A stretch of 64,000 bases of DNA from Bacillota bacterium (GTDB lineage Bacteria > Bacillota > Clostridia > Christensenellales > SZUA-584): the NCBI GenBank assembly GCA_023459495.1, contig JAEWTL010000090.1, positions 6,064-70,063 on the forward strand, in the 5' to 3' direction. Each line of letters opens with the position of its first letter. Position 1 is the first letter of the stretch. Position numbers and translations under genes: made by a program. Below are positions 32,728 to 41,376 of this stretch, piece after piece. The notes below the pieces were generated by a model. The model saw only the letters and a list, made by a program, of their open reading frames with translations, ran no database searches and was not told the DNA's origin.

Positions 32728-34116
32728 GTGCGGTATCGTTTTAGAACCAAGTTATCTCTTTCCTATGTGCTTGTAATCGTAATTTGCGTTGTTATCGTTA
32801 TTGTGTTGTCTAATGCACTGCTGGAAACGCAGTTTCGGAATTATGTCATGGAACAGCAGCAACGTGAAGCGCAAAGCACCGTCTCTTTGATATCGGAGCG
32901 GTATAATGCAACGGGAGATTGGGATGTCAATTATATTGAAAACCTGGGCATGAACGCGCTGGAAAGCGGTATGATCATTAAAGTCACGGATTCAAGCGGA
33001 TCTGTTATTTGGGACGCTACAACCCACAACAACGGCCTTTGTCAGCAGATGCTTACGAGCATGAGCCGCAACATGCAAAGCCGCTATGGCAGCTGGCAGG
33101 GTGGATATCAGGAAACGGAATATGATGTCAGTGCCAATGGTAGTAAGGTTGGAACAGTCAGCGTGGGTTACTACGGACCATTCTATTACACAGACCAGGA
33201 CTTGTATTTCATCAACACAATAAACAACCTTATTATCTGGGCTGGTGTTGTATCTATCGTTTTAGCACTTGTTCTGGGCGTCGTCATATCGCGTCAGGTT
33301 AGCCGGCCAATTTCACGGGTGATTGATAAAGCGCAGATGATCGCGCAAGGATTCTACGGTAACAAGATTATTGAACGTTCGAGAACAGATGAGATTCGGC
33401 GTCTGGTTGACACGGTAAACAATCTCGCCGAAACGCTGCAAAAACAGGAAATTCAAAGCAAGCAAACGTCTATGGACATTTCACATGAGCTTCGCACCCC
33501 ACTGACAACGATTCAAGGCAATCTTGAAGCGGTGATGGACGGTGTCATGGAGCTCAATGAAGAGCGCCTGAAAGTTTTGTATGACCAGATCATGCGGATA
33601 AACCGTATGGTTGACGATCTTGCGGAACTCGCCCGGTTTGAGAGTCAGAATTTTATTCTTAATAAATCAACGTTTGATCTATCCGAGTTAATAAAAAATG
33701 TAATTCTGCATTTTCAAAACGATTTCGCTAAAGAGGAAAAGTCTCTCTCATTTGAAGGCAGTCGCTTATTGGTTACAGCCGATAAGGATAAGCTCAGTCA
33801 ATTGCTGGTTAACCTTTTATCCAACGCTTTGAAGTTTACCCGGCAAGGAGACAGTGTTGCCGTTATCCTCAAAGAAACCAAGAAAAACGTTGAGATCATT
33901 GTCAAAGATACGGGGCTCGGTATATCGGAGTCTGATCTGCCGCATATTTTTGATCGCTTTTATCGGGCGGATAAATCACGCAGTCGCCAGACGGGCGGGG
34001 CCGGGATAGGGCTTACAATCGTGAAGTCTATTATATCTGCGCATAATGGTACGATTACAGTCAACAGTCAGCCTGATTCGGGAACTGAATTCATTATCAG
34101 GTTTCCAAAAGATTGA
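32728..34116 (+). CDS. Sensor histidine kinase
   Basis: The 462-residue kinase has an N-terminal helix (residues 9-30), an extracytoplasmic sensor of about 130 residues, a second helix (about 165-190), a HAMP linker (SRQVSRPISRVIDKA), a HisKA domain with DISHELRTPL (phospho-His) and a HATPase domain (LLVNLLSNALKF, DTGLGISESDLPHIFDRFYR, TGGAGIGLTI). The sensor part has several Met residues, as in some copper sensors, but no clear ligand pattern. The start is a GTG at 32728, six bases after GGGGGTG; the ATG two bases earlier is out of frame. The partner is the upstream regulator. Confidence 0.9.
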   Translation: MRYRFRTKLSLSYVLVIVICVVIVIVLSNALLETQFRNYVMEQQQREAQSTVSLISERYNATGDWDVNYIENLGMNALESGMIIKVTDSSGSVIWDATTHNNGLCQQMLTSMSRNMQSRYGSWQGGYQETEYDVSANGSKVGTVSVGYYGPFYYTDQDLYFINTINNLIIWAGVVSIVLALVLGVVISRQVSRPISRVIDKAQMIAQGFYGNKIIERSRTDEIRRLVDTVNNLAETLQKQEIQSKQTSMDISHELRTPLTTIQGNLEAVMDGVMELNEERLKVLYDQIMRINRMVDDLAELARFESQNFILNKSTFDLSELIKNVILHFQNDFAKEEKSLSFEGSRLLVTADKDKLSQLLVNLLSNALKFTRQGDSVAVILKETKKNVEIIVKDTGLGISESDLPHIFDRFYRADKSRSRQTGGAGIGLTIVKSIISAHNGTITVNSQPDSGTEFIIRFPKD

Positions 34117-34255
34117 TATGCCCCCCACAGAAAAACTTAAGAATATGGCTCCATTATAATTAAAAGAGAATTACATATGGTATTTTATATCGCTTAGTAT
34201 GGCCGAGATGCTCATTAATTCTCTTACAATCATCCTCATAACTCACTTTTATACC

Positions 34256-34430
34256 GCGTGTTCGAATTCCTCCCCCGCAACTATTCAAATACACGGGCTT
34301 TAGGGCCCACGTTATTACGTAGAACTGATAAGCGAACGCTTAGAAATACATGGTGACGTAGCTCAGTTTAACCAGAACGCTCGGTTCATATCCGGGGTGT
34401 CACAGGTTCGAATCCCGTCGCCACTACCAA
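34256..34430 (+). repeat. Right copy of the 175-bp tRNA-locus repeat
   Basis: A diverged copy of 26436-26609: the last bases of a tRNA-fMet (TTCGAATTCCTCCCCCGCAAC), a damaged spacer hairpin, and a tRNA-Met-like stretch. Only the 3' end of tRNA-fMet is present, so the copy is truncated at its left. Together with the left copy it brackets the copper island. Confidence 0.8.
34352..34429 (+). pseudogene. Degenerate tRNA-Met copy
   Basis: A 78-base tRNA-Met-like sequence with anticodon CAT and an intact T-arm and CCA. The D-loop reads AGTTTAACC, losing the conserved GG that contacts the T-loop. The D-stem (GCTC/GAAC) and acceptor stem (GGTGACG/CGCCACT) each have a mismatch, and the loop base after the anticodon changed. 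One acceptor pair has a compensating change, so it was under selection for a time or came from another genome. Probably not functional. Confidence 0.65.
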
Positions 34431-34801
34431 AGAAAAGCCTTTTTAATGGGGGGCTTCTTTTTGTTTCGAAATTTATAAGGAGCGTCCTTTACCGCCAAAA
34501 GCGCATGCATAAGGGCTTAGATATGCTGCAATATTGCTGCTGATACAAAGGTCAATAGACAAGCCATCCCTACAGGCTTTTTCGTTGGATATTCTTTCAG
34601 TATTTTAGTACTTAAATTGAATCCTCTTTGAATTCTCAAGCTAAAAACAAACGATAACTTTGCAGCAAATGTTTCTTCGCTTGACCATAAATTTATCAAG
34701 GTTTAACACATCTTGTTGCCATGCTGGTAGAACTGTGCTATATTTATTAAATTGGGTGGTGATTTATATATATTACATATAATATATTTAGGTGTAGTAA
34801 T

Positions 34802-36886
34802 ATGCAGATATCATCGTCCTACCAGTACCAATCGTCACACAGAAGAAAAAAGCGCAGACGTAAAGCAAGAAACAGGGGCTTTCTAACCGCGCTCACTACT
34901 ATTCTTGTAGTGTGTGCCGGTTTCGCTATTGTCTTTTTGGTGTTATATTCAAATCTCAACATTCAGTGTTGCATGGAGCTGGGCGATCCCCTTCCTTCTG
35001 CCAATATATTTTCAGTCAACAACGCAGTATCTGTAACCTATATCAGTGATACTTCCTCGATAGATATAAGCGAAACGGGCAGCCACTGGATTCACATCTC
35101 CGCCAACGGCAAAGATCGTCTCGTCGATCTGATGGTACGCGATACGGTGCCGCCGCAGGCCCAGCCTGTAGAGCTGTCCATCTCAATCGCGCAGCAGGTC
35201 ACGCCAGACCAGCTTGTCACCAGCCTCACGGATGCGGATTCCGTCAGGCTGAAATGGGACAAGGCCCCAAGCTTCGGGACGGTCGGCAACTACCCGGTAG
35301 TGGTTCGTATGACGGACATGAGCGGCAACACCGCTTCGGTTACTTCCACGGTACATATCCGCGCCGTGCAGGAGTCTGTTGCCTGTGAGGCAGGCAGCGC
35401 GCCGCCAGCGCTGGCGAGCTTTCTGGTGGACAACAGTTTAAACGCTGCGTTTGTCACGGATATCGGCGCTCTGCCGCTCAACACGCCCGGCGAATATCCT
35501 GTAGATATCGCAATCGACGGTATCACCTATACCTCGCAGCTTGTCATAACGGATACGGTAAATCCGGAAGTCACCGTAAAGACGGTCTATCTGGAACCAG
35601 GGGCAAGCGCTGCGCCCGAAGATTTTATAACCTCATATGCGGACGCAAGCGCATTGTCGTATGAATTTGTTGCGGAACCGGATTTCAGCACCATCGGTGT
35701 ACAGAACGTACAGATTCGGGTCACTGACCTGGGCGGCAACGCTGTTACCGCTGATGCGACGCTGCTGATTTCCAACGTCGCCCCCGTCACCATTGAAGCG
35801 CGCGAAGCTCCGGTTACGCCGGAGGATTTCAACATCTCCGGATATGCCTCCGCTTCGGTATCCACAGCTTTTATTCCCAACACGCTTGGCGAGCATGTGG
35901 TGGACCTGGTCCTCGACGGCGTCATAAACCCCTCTATCGTCACGGTGGTGGATACCACACCGCCGCTGGCGCAGCCCGCCAATGTGTTCTGGTACCTCAA
36001 TCATCCGCTGGCCTCCGACAAACTGGTTAGTGGCGCACACGATTGCACAGGCGTCACCTGCGCCTACGCGGCTGAACCCGATTGGACGTCCGCGGGCCAA
36101 CAGAGTGTTTCCGTTGTCGTAACCGATGCGGCGGGTAATACCACGCAGGTGAACAGCACGCTGACGCTGCAGCCGGATACCCAGGCGCCTTCGCTGTACG
36201 GCGTAAGGGACCGCTACTGCTATATTGGGCAGGCCGTCGCCTACTTCGATGAGGTGCTTGCGGAGGATAATTGCGACGCGGAAGTAACGGTCAACGTCGA
36301 TAAATCGCAGGTGAATATCCATGCCGCGGGCACCTACCCGGTTTCGTACACCGCAACCGACTCCTCGGGCAACAGCGTGACCCTCTCCTGCAAATTCACC
36401 TTTGTGGAGGAGACGATCACAGACGATGAACTGAACGCTGCGGTGGATGCGGTTTTGGCTGAGATCACCACGCCTGACATGTCGATCGGCTATAAAGCGT
36501 ACGCTATATATAAATATGTATACAACCATGTCCACTACACCGGAACCTCCAATAAAACTGACTGGAAGTACGAAGCATACCGAGGCATCACAACAGGTCG
36601 GGGCGACTGCTTCACGTTCTATGCAACAACCAAGTGCCTGCTTGAGCGCATCGGCGCACAAACGATGTGTGTGGAGCGTCACGGCGGCAAAGACACCCAT
36701 CATTACTGGCTGCTCGTCAACCTGGGCACCGGTTGGTACCACATGGACACCATTAACGTAGGGCCGCAGAACTTTGAGTGTTTCATGCGGACGACCAAGG
36801 ATATCCTTACTCGGTCAACCTACTTCTGGAGTTTTGACCAGAGCCTTTACCCGGCCACACCCACGGAGGACTATGTGCTTGAATGA
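34802..36886 (+). CDS. Membrane-anchored protein with Ig-like repeats and transglutaminase domain
   Basis: The 694-residue protein has a highly basic cytoplasmic start, one membrane helix (about residues 28-52), six or seven beta-sandwich Ig-like repeats of the DUF5011 type (recurring DTVPPQAQP, DTVNPEV, DTTPPLAQP, DTQAPSLYG and MTDMSGNTASVTS-like ends) to about residue 540, and a C-terminal transglutaminase-like domain. Triad candidates are Cys in GRGDCFTFYATT, His in HHYWLLVNL and Asp in YHMDTINV. It is probably an outer-surface cross-linking or cysteine-protease enzyme on a long stalk. It overlaps the adenylation gene by 14 bases, tying it to the dlt-like set. Confidence 0.8.
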   Translation: MQISSSYQYQSSHRRKKRRRKARNRGFLTALTTILVVCAGFAIVFLVLYSNLNIQCCMELGDPLPSANIFSVNNAVSVTYISDTSSIDISETGSHWIHISANGKDRLVDLMVRDTVPPQAQPVELSISIAQQVTPDQLVTSLTDADSVRLKWDKAPSFGTVGNYPVVVRMTDMSGNTASVTSTVHIRAVQESVACEAGSAPPALASFLVDNSLNAAFVTDIGALPLNTPGEYPVDIAIDGITYTSQLVITDTVNPEVTVKTVYLEPGASAAPEDFITSYADASALSYEFVAEPDFSTIGVQNVQIRVTDLGGNAVTADATLLISNVAPVTIEAREAPVTPEDFNISGYASASVSTAFIPNTLGEHVVDLVLDGVINPSIVTVVDTTPPLAQPANVFWYLNHPLASDKLVSGAHDCTGVTCAYAAEPDWTSAGQQSVSVVVTDAAGNTTQVNSTLTLQPDTQAPSLYGVRDRYCYIGQAVAYFDEVLAEDNCDAEVTVNVDKSQVNIHAAGTYPVSYTATDSSGNSVTLSCKFTFVEETITDDELNAAVDAVLAEITTPDMSIGYKAYAIYKYVYNHVHYTGTSNKTDWKYEAYRGITTGRGDCFTFYATTKCLLERIGAQTMCVERHGGKDTHHYWLLVNLGTGWYHMDTINVGPQNFECFMRTTKDILTRSTYFWSFDQSLYPATPTEDYVLE

Positions 36887-38396
36887 CAGAATGACCAACA
36901 TATTGGAATACCTAGAGGACACTGCTCCGCGCTATAAGGACAAGGTTGCTTTCGCGGACGAAGATACCGCGCTCACCTTCAGTGAACTCTATGTCAGGGC
37001 GCGCGCCATCGGGTCGTATCTGCTCCGGCAGGGCCTCTCCCGCGAGCCCGTCGTCGTGTTCATGGGCAAATCGCCGCAGACCATAAGCGCGTTCTTGGGC
37101 GTCGTATACGCGGGCTGCTATTACGTGCCGCTGGATGAAGAGATGCCCGCACAGCGCATACGATTAATATTGGAGCAGCTTCAGCCCCGCGCGTTGATTT
37201 GCGACGCTGTATCGCGCGAGGCGGCAGAGCGCCACGGCTTCATGGGCGAAATCCTGCTTTATAACGATATCGCGAGCGGACCAGCCGACGAAGCGGCGCT
37301 GCAGGCCGTGCGGGAGCGGGCCATTGATACGGACCCGATCTATGTCGTGTTCACCTCCGGTTCCACGGGCATCCCTAAGGGCGTAGCAGCCTGCCACCGC
37401 AGCGTGATCGACTACGTGGAAGCCCTGACTGAAGTGCTGCGCGTAACCAGCGATTCCGCGTTTGGGATGCAGGTGCCGCTCTACGTGGATGCATGCCTCA
37501 AGGAGGTCTTCTCCACGCTGAAATTCGGCGCGACCACCTGGATGATCCCTAAGCAGCTGTTCATGTTCCCGATTCAGCTCGTGGAGTTTTTGAACCAGCA
37601 CGAGATCAACACCGTGTGTTGGGTGGTGTCTGCGCTGACGCTCATCTCGGGTCTTGGGGCATTCAAAAAGGTGGTGCCGCAGCACCTCAGAACCATCGCA
37701 TTTGGCAGTGAGGTCTTCCCCATCCGGCAGTTCAACCTGTGGAAACAACATGTGCCGGACGCGCGCTACATCAATCTGTACGGCCCCACCGAGACGACCG
37801 GCATGACATGCTGGTACGAGGTGGACCGCGAGTTTGGCCCAGACGAAGCCATCCCCATTGGGCACGCCTTCCACAACCGCGAGATCCTGCTGCTCGACGG
37901 CGACCGGCTGGCGGAACCGGGTGAGCCGGGTGATATCTGCATCCGTGGCACATGTCTGACGCTGGGCTATTACGGCGCTTTTGATAAGACTGCCGATGCC
38001 TTTGTGCAAAACCCGCTGAATCCGCATTACCCGGAGCTGATCTACCGCACGGGCGACATCGGGCGCATCAATGATCGCGGTGAGCTCGTGTTCGTATCGC
38101 GCCGCGACAGCCAGATCAAGCATATGGGCCAGCGCATCGAACTGGGTGAAGTGGAGATGGCGGCAAGCACGGTGGATGCTGTAGGCGGTGCGGGATGTAT
38201 ATTTGACGGAGAAAAGAAAAAAATCATTCTGTTCTATGTGGGCGAGATTGCCGAGGCTGCCGTATCTACGGCGCTGAGGGATAAGCTGCCACGGTATATG
38301 CTGCCCAATATGATTTTCCGGCTGGAGCGCATGCCCTATACGTCCAACGGCAAACTCGATCGCATTGCGCTCAAAGCGCAGTATGAAGCCAAGTAA
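36873..38396 (+). CDS. DltA-like amino-acid adenylating enzyme
   Basis: The 507-residue ANL-superfamily ligase has P-loop VFTSGSTGIPKG, A5 motif NLYGPTETTG, A7 YRTGD, and C-terminal GKLDRIAL-type Lys (SNGKLDRIAL). The A4-like VDACLKEVF keeps the Asp that holds the substrate amino group. It activates an amino acid as adenylate and loads the small carrier protein downstream, as DltA does with D-Ala. The substrate is not certain. Start is ambiguous: ATG 36873 (used) or TTG 36879, better spaced from GGAGG, or ATG 36891. It is followed by carrier, MBOAT and SGNH genes in dlt order. Confidence 0.85.
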   Translation: MCLNDRMTNILEYLEDTAPRYKDKVAFADEDTALTFSELYVRARAIGSYLLRQGLSREPVVVFMGKSPQTISAFLGVVYAGCYYVPLDEEMPAQRIRLILEQLQPRALICDAVSREAAERHGFMGEILLYNDIASGPADEAALQAVRERAIDTDPIYVVFTSGSTGIPKGVAACHRSVIDYVEALTEVLRVTSDSAFGMQVPLYVDACLKEVFSTLKFGATTWMIPKQLFMFPIQLVEFLNQHEINTVCWVVSALTLISGLGAFKKVVPQHLRTIAFGSEVFPIRQFNLWKQHVPDARYINLYGPTETTGMTCWYEVDREFGPDEAIPIGHAFHNREILLLDGDRLAEPGEPGDICIRGTCLTLGYYGAFDKTADAFVQNPLNPHYPELIYRTGDIGRINDRGELVFVSRRDSQIKHMGQRIELGEVEMAASTVDAVGGAGCIFDGEKKKIILFYVGEIAEAAVSTALRDKLPRYMLPNMIFRLERMPYTSNGKLDRIALKAQYEAK

Positions 38397-38419
38397 TTTA
38401 ACGAAGGAGCCCTTGCATC

Positions 38420-38650
38420 ATGGAAGCATTACTGGACATCCTGACTAACTTGCACCCCGACGTGAATTTCACCCACGCGGAGAAGCTGGTGGACAACAAA
38501 ATATTGGACTCATTCGACATTGTCACGATCATCGCCGAGGTGGACAGCGAATACGGGGTGGCGATCCCCGCCGAGGAAATCGTACCCGACAATTTCAACT
38601 CCGCCCAGGCGCTCTACGCATTGATTCAGCGGCTGGACGAAGGCGAATGA
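38420..38650 (+). CDS. DltC-like carrier protein
   Basis: The 76-residue acyl/peptidyl carrier has the phosphopantetheine Ser in ILDSFDIV (residue 31) and the helical pattern of DltC. It holds the activated amino acid as a thioester and passes it to the membrane acyltransferase. ACGAAGGAGCCC precedes ATG 38420. It is 23 bases after the ligase and 8 before the MBOAT gene. No 4'-phosphopantetheinyl transferase gene is near. Confidence 0.9.
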   Translation: MEALLDILTNLHPDVNFTHAEKLVDNKILDSFDIVTIIAEVDSEYGVAIPAEEIVPDNFNSAQALYALIQRLDEGE

Positions 38651-38658
38651 GGTAACCC

Positions 38659-40245
38659 ATGCTGTTTACGTCCCCGGAGTTTCTGCTCTTCCTCGTGGCG
38701 CTGTTTTTGGTATACTATCTGATTCCCAAGCGGTTTCAGTGGGTATTGCTGCTCGCCGCCAACGCGGTGTTCTATGCGTTCGCTGGCTGGAGCGGCTTCA
38801 TCTATATCTCGGTCACGATACTGACCGCGTATTTCGCCGGACGGCGTATGAGTGCGATCCACAGCGAAAGCGACGCATATATCGCAGTGCACCGCAGCGA
38901 GTTGTCCAAGGAGGAGCGCAAGGAACGCAAGGCGGTTGCCAAGCGCCGGTCGCGCATGTGGCTGGTGCTGTGCCTCGTGATCAACTTTGGCATCCTTACG
39001 GTGCTCAAATACGCCAACTTCGCGATATCGCTCGTCGGGCCACTGTTTACAACCGATCCGCAGTCGGCCTTCATCAGCCTCGCGCTGCCCATGGGCATAT
39101 CGTTCTACACGTTCCAAATGATGGGCTACCTCATCGACGTGCACCGGGGCAAGTACCCTGCGGAGCGCAACGTCTTTCGGTTCGCGCTGTTCGGTTCGTT
39201 CTTCCCGCTGCTGGTGCAGGGTCCCATCTCGCGCTTCGACCAGCTCTCCGAGACGCTCTACAAGCCGCACGATTTCGACGGGCGGCAAGTGGTCTTCGGT
39301 CTGCAGCGCGTGCTGTGGGGCTACTTCAAAAAGGTGGTCATCGCGGACCGCATTATGGTGGCGGTAACCACGCTTGTAGGCGATCCGCAGGCTTACAATG
39401 GCGGGTTCGTGCTGTGCGGTATGGTGTTCTACGCGCTGCAGCTCTACGCGGATTTCACGGGCGGCATCGATATCACCATCGGCATCGCGCAGGTGCTCGG
39501 CATCCGCGTGCAGGAGAATTTCCTGCGGCCCTACTTCGCCAAGGGCATCGCGGAATACTGGCGGCGCTGGCACATTTCGCTGGCATCGTGGTTCCGGGAC
39601 TACCTGTTCTACCCCATATCGGCTTCGCGGCCCATGCTGGAGCTGTCTAAAAAGGCGCGCGCCAAATTGGGTAATGGCTTTGGCAAAAGGCTGCCCGTGT
39701 ACGTCGCCACCATCGTAGTATGGGTCATCACCGGGCTGTGGCACGGCGCGGCGTGGAACTTCGTGGTGTGGGGCGCGTTGACCGGCGCGATCATCATCGT
39801 CTCACAGGAGTTCATGCCGCTGTACGCAAAGTTTCATCACCGTTTCCCCAAGCTGGGGGACAGCTTTGGATACCGGTTGTTTCAGGTGGGGCGCACGTTT
39901 TTGCTGATGTCGTCGCTGCGCATACTCGACTGTTATCGCAACGTTCCCGTATCCTTTAAGATGTTTGGGTCGTTGTTTACGACATGGAACTGGAACGAGG
40001 TATTCAGCGGCGCGCTGCTAAAGCTCGGCCTCACCGCCGCGGATTATGCCGTAGTGGCTTTGGGCGCGGTTCTGCTGATCACCGTATCGCTGATCCAGCG
40101 GCGCGGACCCATCCGCGAACGGCTGGCGGATGGGCCGTATGGCCTGCGGTACGCGCTGGTTGCCGTGCTCATCCTTGCGGTAATTGTTTTTGGCGCGTAT
40201 GGTATCGGCTTCGACTCGAGCCAGTTTATCTATAATCAGTTTTAG
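38659..40245 (+). CDS. MBOAT O-acyltransferase, DltB/AlgI-like
   Basis: The 528-residue polytopic membrane protein (about eleven helices) is of the MBOAT family. Signs are MGISFYTFQMMGYLIDV, FFPLLVQGPISRF, RRWHISLASWFRDYLFYP and the catalytic His in TGLWHGAAWNF. It is longer than DltB (about 400) and closer to AlgI/PatA layout, but its place after a DltC-like carrier makes a role in moving the carrier-bound amino acid across the membrane likely. The acceptor could be teichoic acid or another surface polymer. It starts at ATG 38659 after GAGGTAACCC. Confidence 0.9.
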   Translation: MLFTSPEFLLFLVALFLVYYLIPKRFQWVLLLAANAVFYAFAGWSGFIYISVTILTAYFAGRRMSAIHSESDAYIAVHRSELSKEERKERKAVAKRRSRMWLVLCLVINFGILTVLKYANFAISLVGPLFTTDPQSAFISLALPMGISFYTFQMMGYLIDVHRGKYPAERNVFRFALFGSFFPLLVQGPISRFDQLSETLYKPHDFDGRQVVFGLQRVLWGYFKKVVIADRIMVAVTTLVGDPQAYNGGFVLCGMVFYALQLYADFTGGIDITIGIAQVLGIRVQENFLRPYFAKGIAEYWRRWHISLASWFRDYLFYPISASRPMLELSKKARAKLGNGFGKRLPVYVATIVVWVITGLWHGAAWNFVVWGALTGAIIIVSQEFMPLYAKFHHRFPKLGDSFGYRLFQVGRTFLLMSSLRILDCYRNVPVSFKMFGSLFTTWNWNEVFSGALLKLGLTAADYAVVALGAVLLITVSLIQRRGPIRERLADGPYGLRYALVAVLILAVIVFGAYGIGFDSSQFIYNQF

Positions 40246-40254
40246 GCGGACAAT

Positions 40255-41376
40255 ATGGAACCGGTAATCAATGTAACGGAAGTTAAACCAAAAACAAAAT
40301 GGCAGAAACGGTCCGCCGCAGTCTCCGCGACGGCAATACTGCTGGCAGTGCTGTATCTGCTGCAGCTGCTGGTCATGCCCAAGTATAGCGGCGCGATACG
40401 CGAAGGCGCTCTGGTCTCCGAATATTACAACGAGACCACGCCGCACGATGTAATCTTTGTGGGCGACTGCGAGGTGTACGAGAATTTCTCACCCGTCAAG
40501 CTATGGGAGGATTACGGCATCACGAGCTATATTCGTGGCAGTGCCCAGCAGCTCATCTGGCAGTCGTATTATCTGCTGGAGGAGACGCTGCGCTATGAGA
40601 CCCCCAAAGTTGTGGTGTTCAACGTACTATCGATGAAGTATGCAGAGCCGCAAAACGAGGCGTACAACCGCATGACGCTGGATGGCATGCGCTGGTCGGA
40701 CATCAAGTTGAAAGCCGTCGAGGCTTCCATGACGGACGACGAAACACTGCTGTCATACGTCTTTCCGCTGCTGCGGTTCCACTCGCGCTGGAGCGAGCTC
40801 TCTGCGGATGACTTTAACTATATGTTTGGCAATAAGAACATATCGCATAACGGTTATTTAATGCGTACCGACGTGCGCCCCACCACGCAGCTGCCCGCGC
40901 AGCCCGTGCTGCCCGACTATACGTTCAGCGATACCTGTTACCATTATCTCGACATGATGACGCAGCTCTGTAAAGAGCACGGTATCGAGCTCATACTGAT
41001 CAAGTCTCCCAGCATCTATCCCTTCTGGTACGACGAGTGGGATCAGCAAATCGTAGATTACGCGGCCAAAAACGATCTCACATACATCAACTTCATGAAG
41101 CTTACGGAGCAAACCGGCATCAATATGCAAACGGATACATACGACATGGGAATGCATTTAAACCTTTCGGGAGCAGAAAAAGCGTCGGCTTACCTGGGGG
41201 CAATATTGACGCAGGACTTTGACCTTCAGGATCACCGCGGGGACGCGGAGCTGAGCAGCGTTTGGGCGGAAAAGGTGGGTGCGTACAACGCGGAAAAAAC
41301 GGCACAGGAAGCAGAGATCGCTAAATATGGCCATCTTCAAAGCCTGACCGTGGATTTTGATAAGGAGGAATCATGA
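40255..41376 (+). CDS. SGNH/DltD-like membrane protein with Cys at the nucleophile site
   Basis: The 373-residue protein has one N-terminal membrane helix (about residues 22-42) and an outer SGNH-like domain. Block I reads FVGDCEVYENFSP, with Cys where GDSL enzymes have Ser. Block V is likely DMGMHLNLSGAEKA, with the Asp and His of the catalytic pair. LILIKSPSIYP is a further block. DltD-like proteins finish D-alanyl transfer to teichoic acid. With Cys as nucleophile it could act as a thioester-forming transferase. It sits directly behind the MBOAT gene in dlt order. ATGGAACC starts nine bases after the MBOAT stop. Confidence 0.75.
   Translation: MEPVINVTEVKPKTKWQKRSAAVSATAILLAVLYLLQLLVMPKYSGAIREGALVSEYYNETTPHDVIFVGDCEVYENFSPVKLWEDYGITSYIRGSAQQLIWQSYYLLEETLRYETPKVVVFNVLSMKYAEPQNEAYNRMTLDGMRWSDIKLKAVEASMTDDETLLSYVFPLLRFHSRWSELSADDFNYMFGNKNISHNGYLMRTDVRPTTQLPAQPVLPDYTFSDTCYHYLDMMTQLCKEHGIELILIKSPSIYPFWYDEWDQQIVDYAAKNDLTYINFMKLTEQTGINMQTDTYDMGMHLNLSGAEKASAYLGAILTQDFDLQDHRGDAELSSVWAEKVGAYNAEKTAQEAEIAKYGHLQSLTVDFDKEES

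Larger units (their letters stand above)
34117..34801. other. Non-coding right edge of the island
   Basis: This 685-base gap has no supported gene. It contains the degenerate tRNA-Met repeat (34256-34430) and a faded hairpin after it (AGCCTTTTTAATGGGGGGCTTCTTTTT). After that it is AT-rich with short inverted pieces. A 60-codon open frame near 34.6 kb on the minus strand has no ribosome site. Composition returns to GC-rich at the gene starting at 34802. Confidence 0.6.

Noticed and set aside
26640..34255. Integrase or transposase in the copper island
   Set aside because: I looked for recombinase genes and terminal inverted repeats because of the bracketing repeats, but every sizeable frame is a copper or signalling gene. 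None found.
34517..34699. 60-codon minus-strand frame in the island's right edge
   Set aside because: Low complexity, no ribosome site, no neighbour to support it; composition matches non-coding AT-rich DNA.
38626..39744. 372-codon minus-strand frame opposite the MBOAT gene
   Set aside because: Charged, His/Arg-rich translation without motifs, fully inside a well-recognised membrane enzyme on the other strand; a by-product of high GC.
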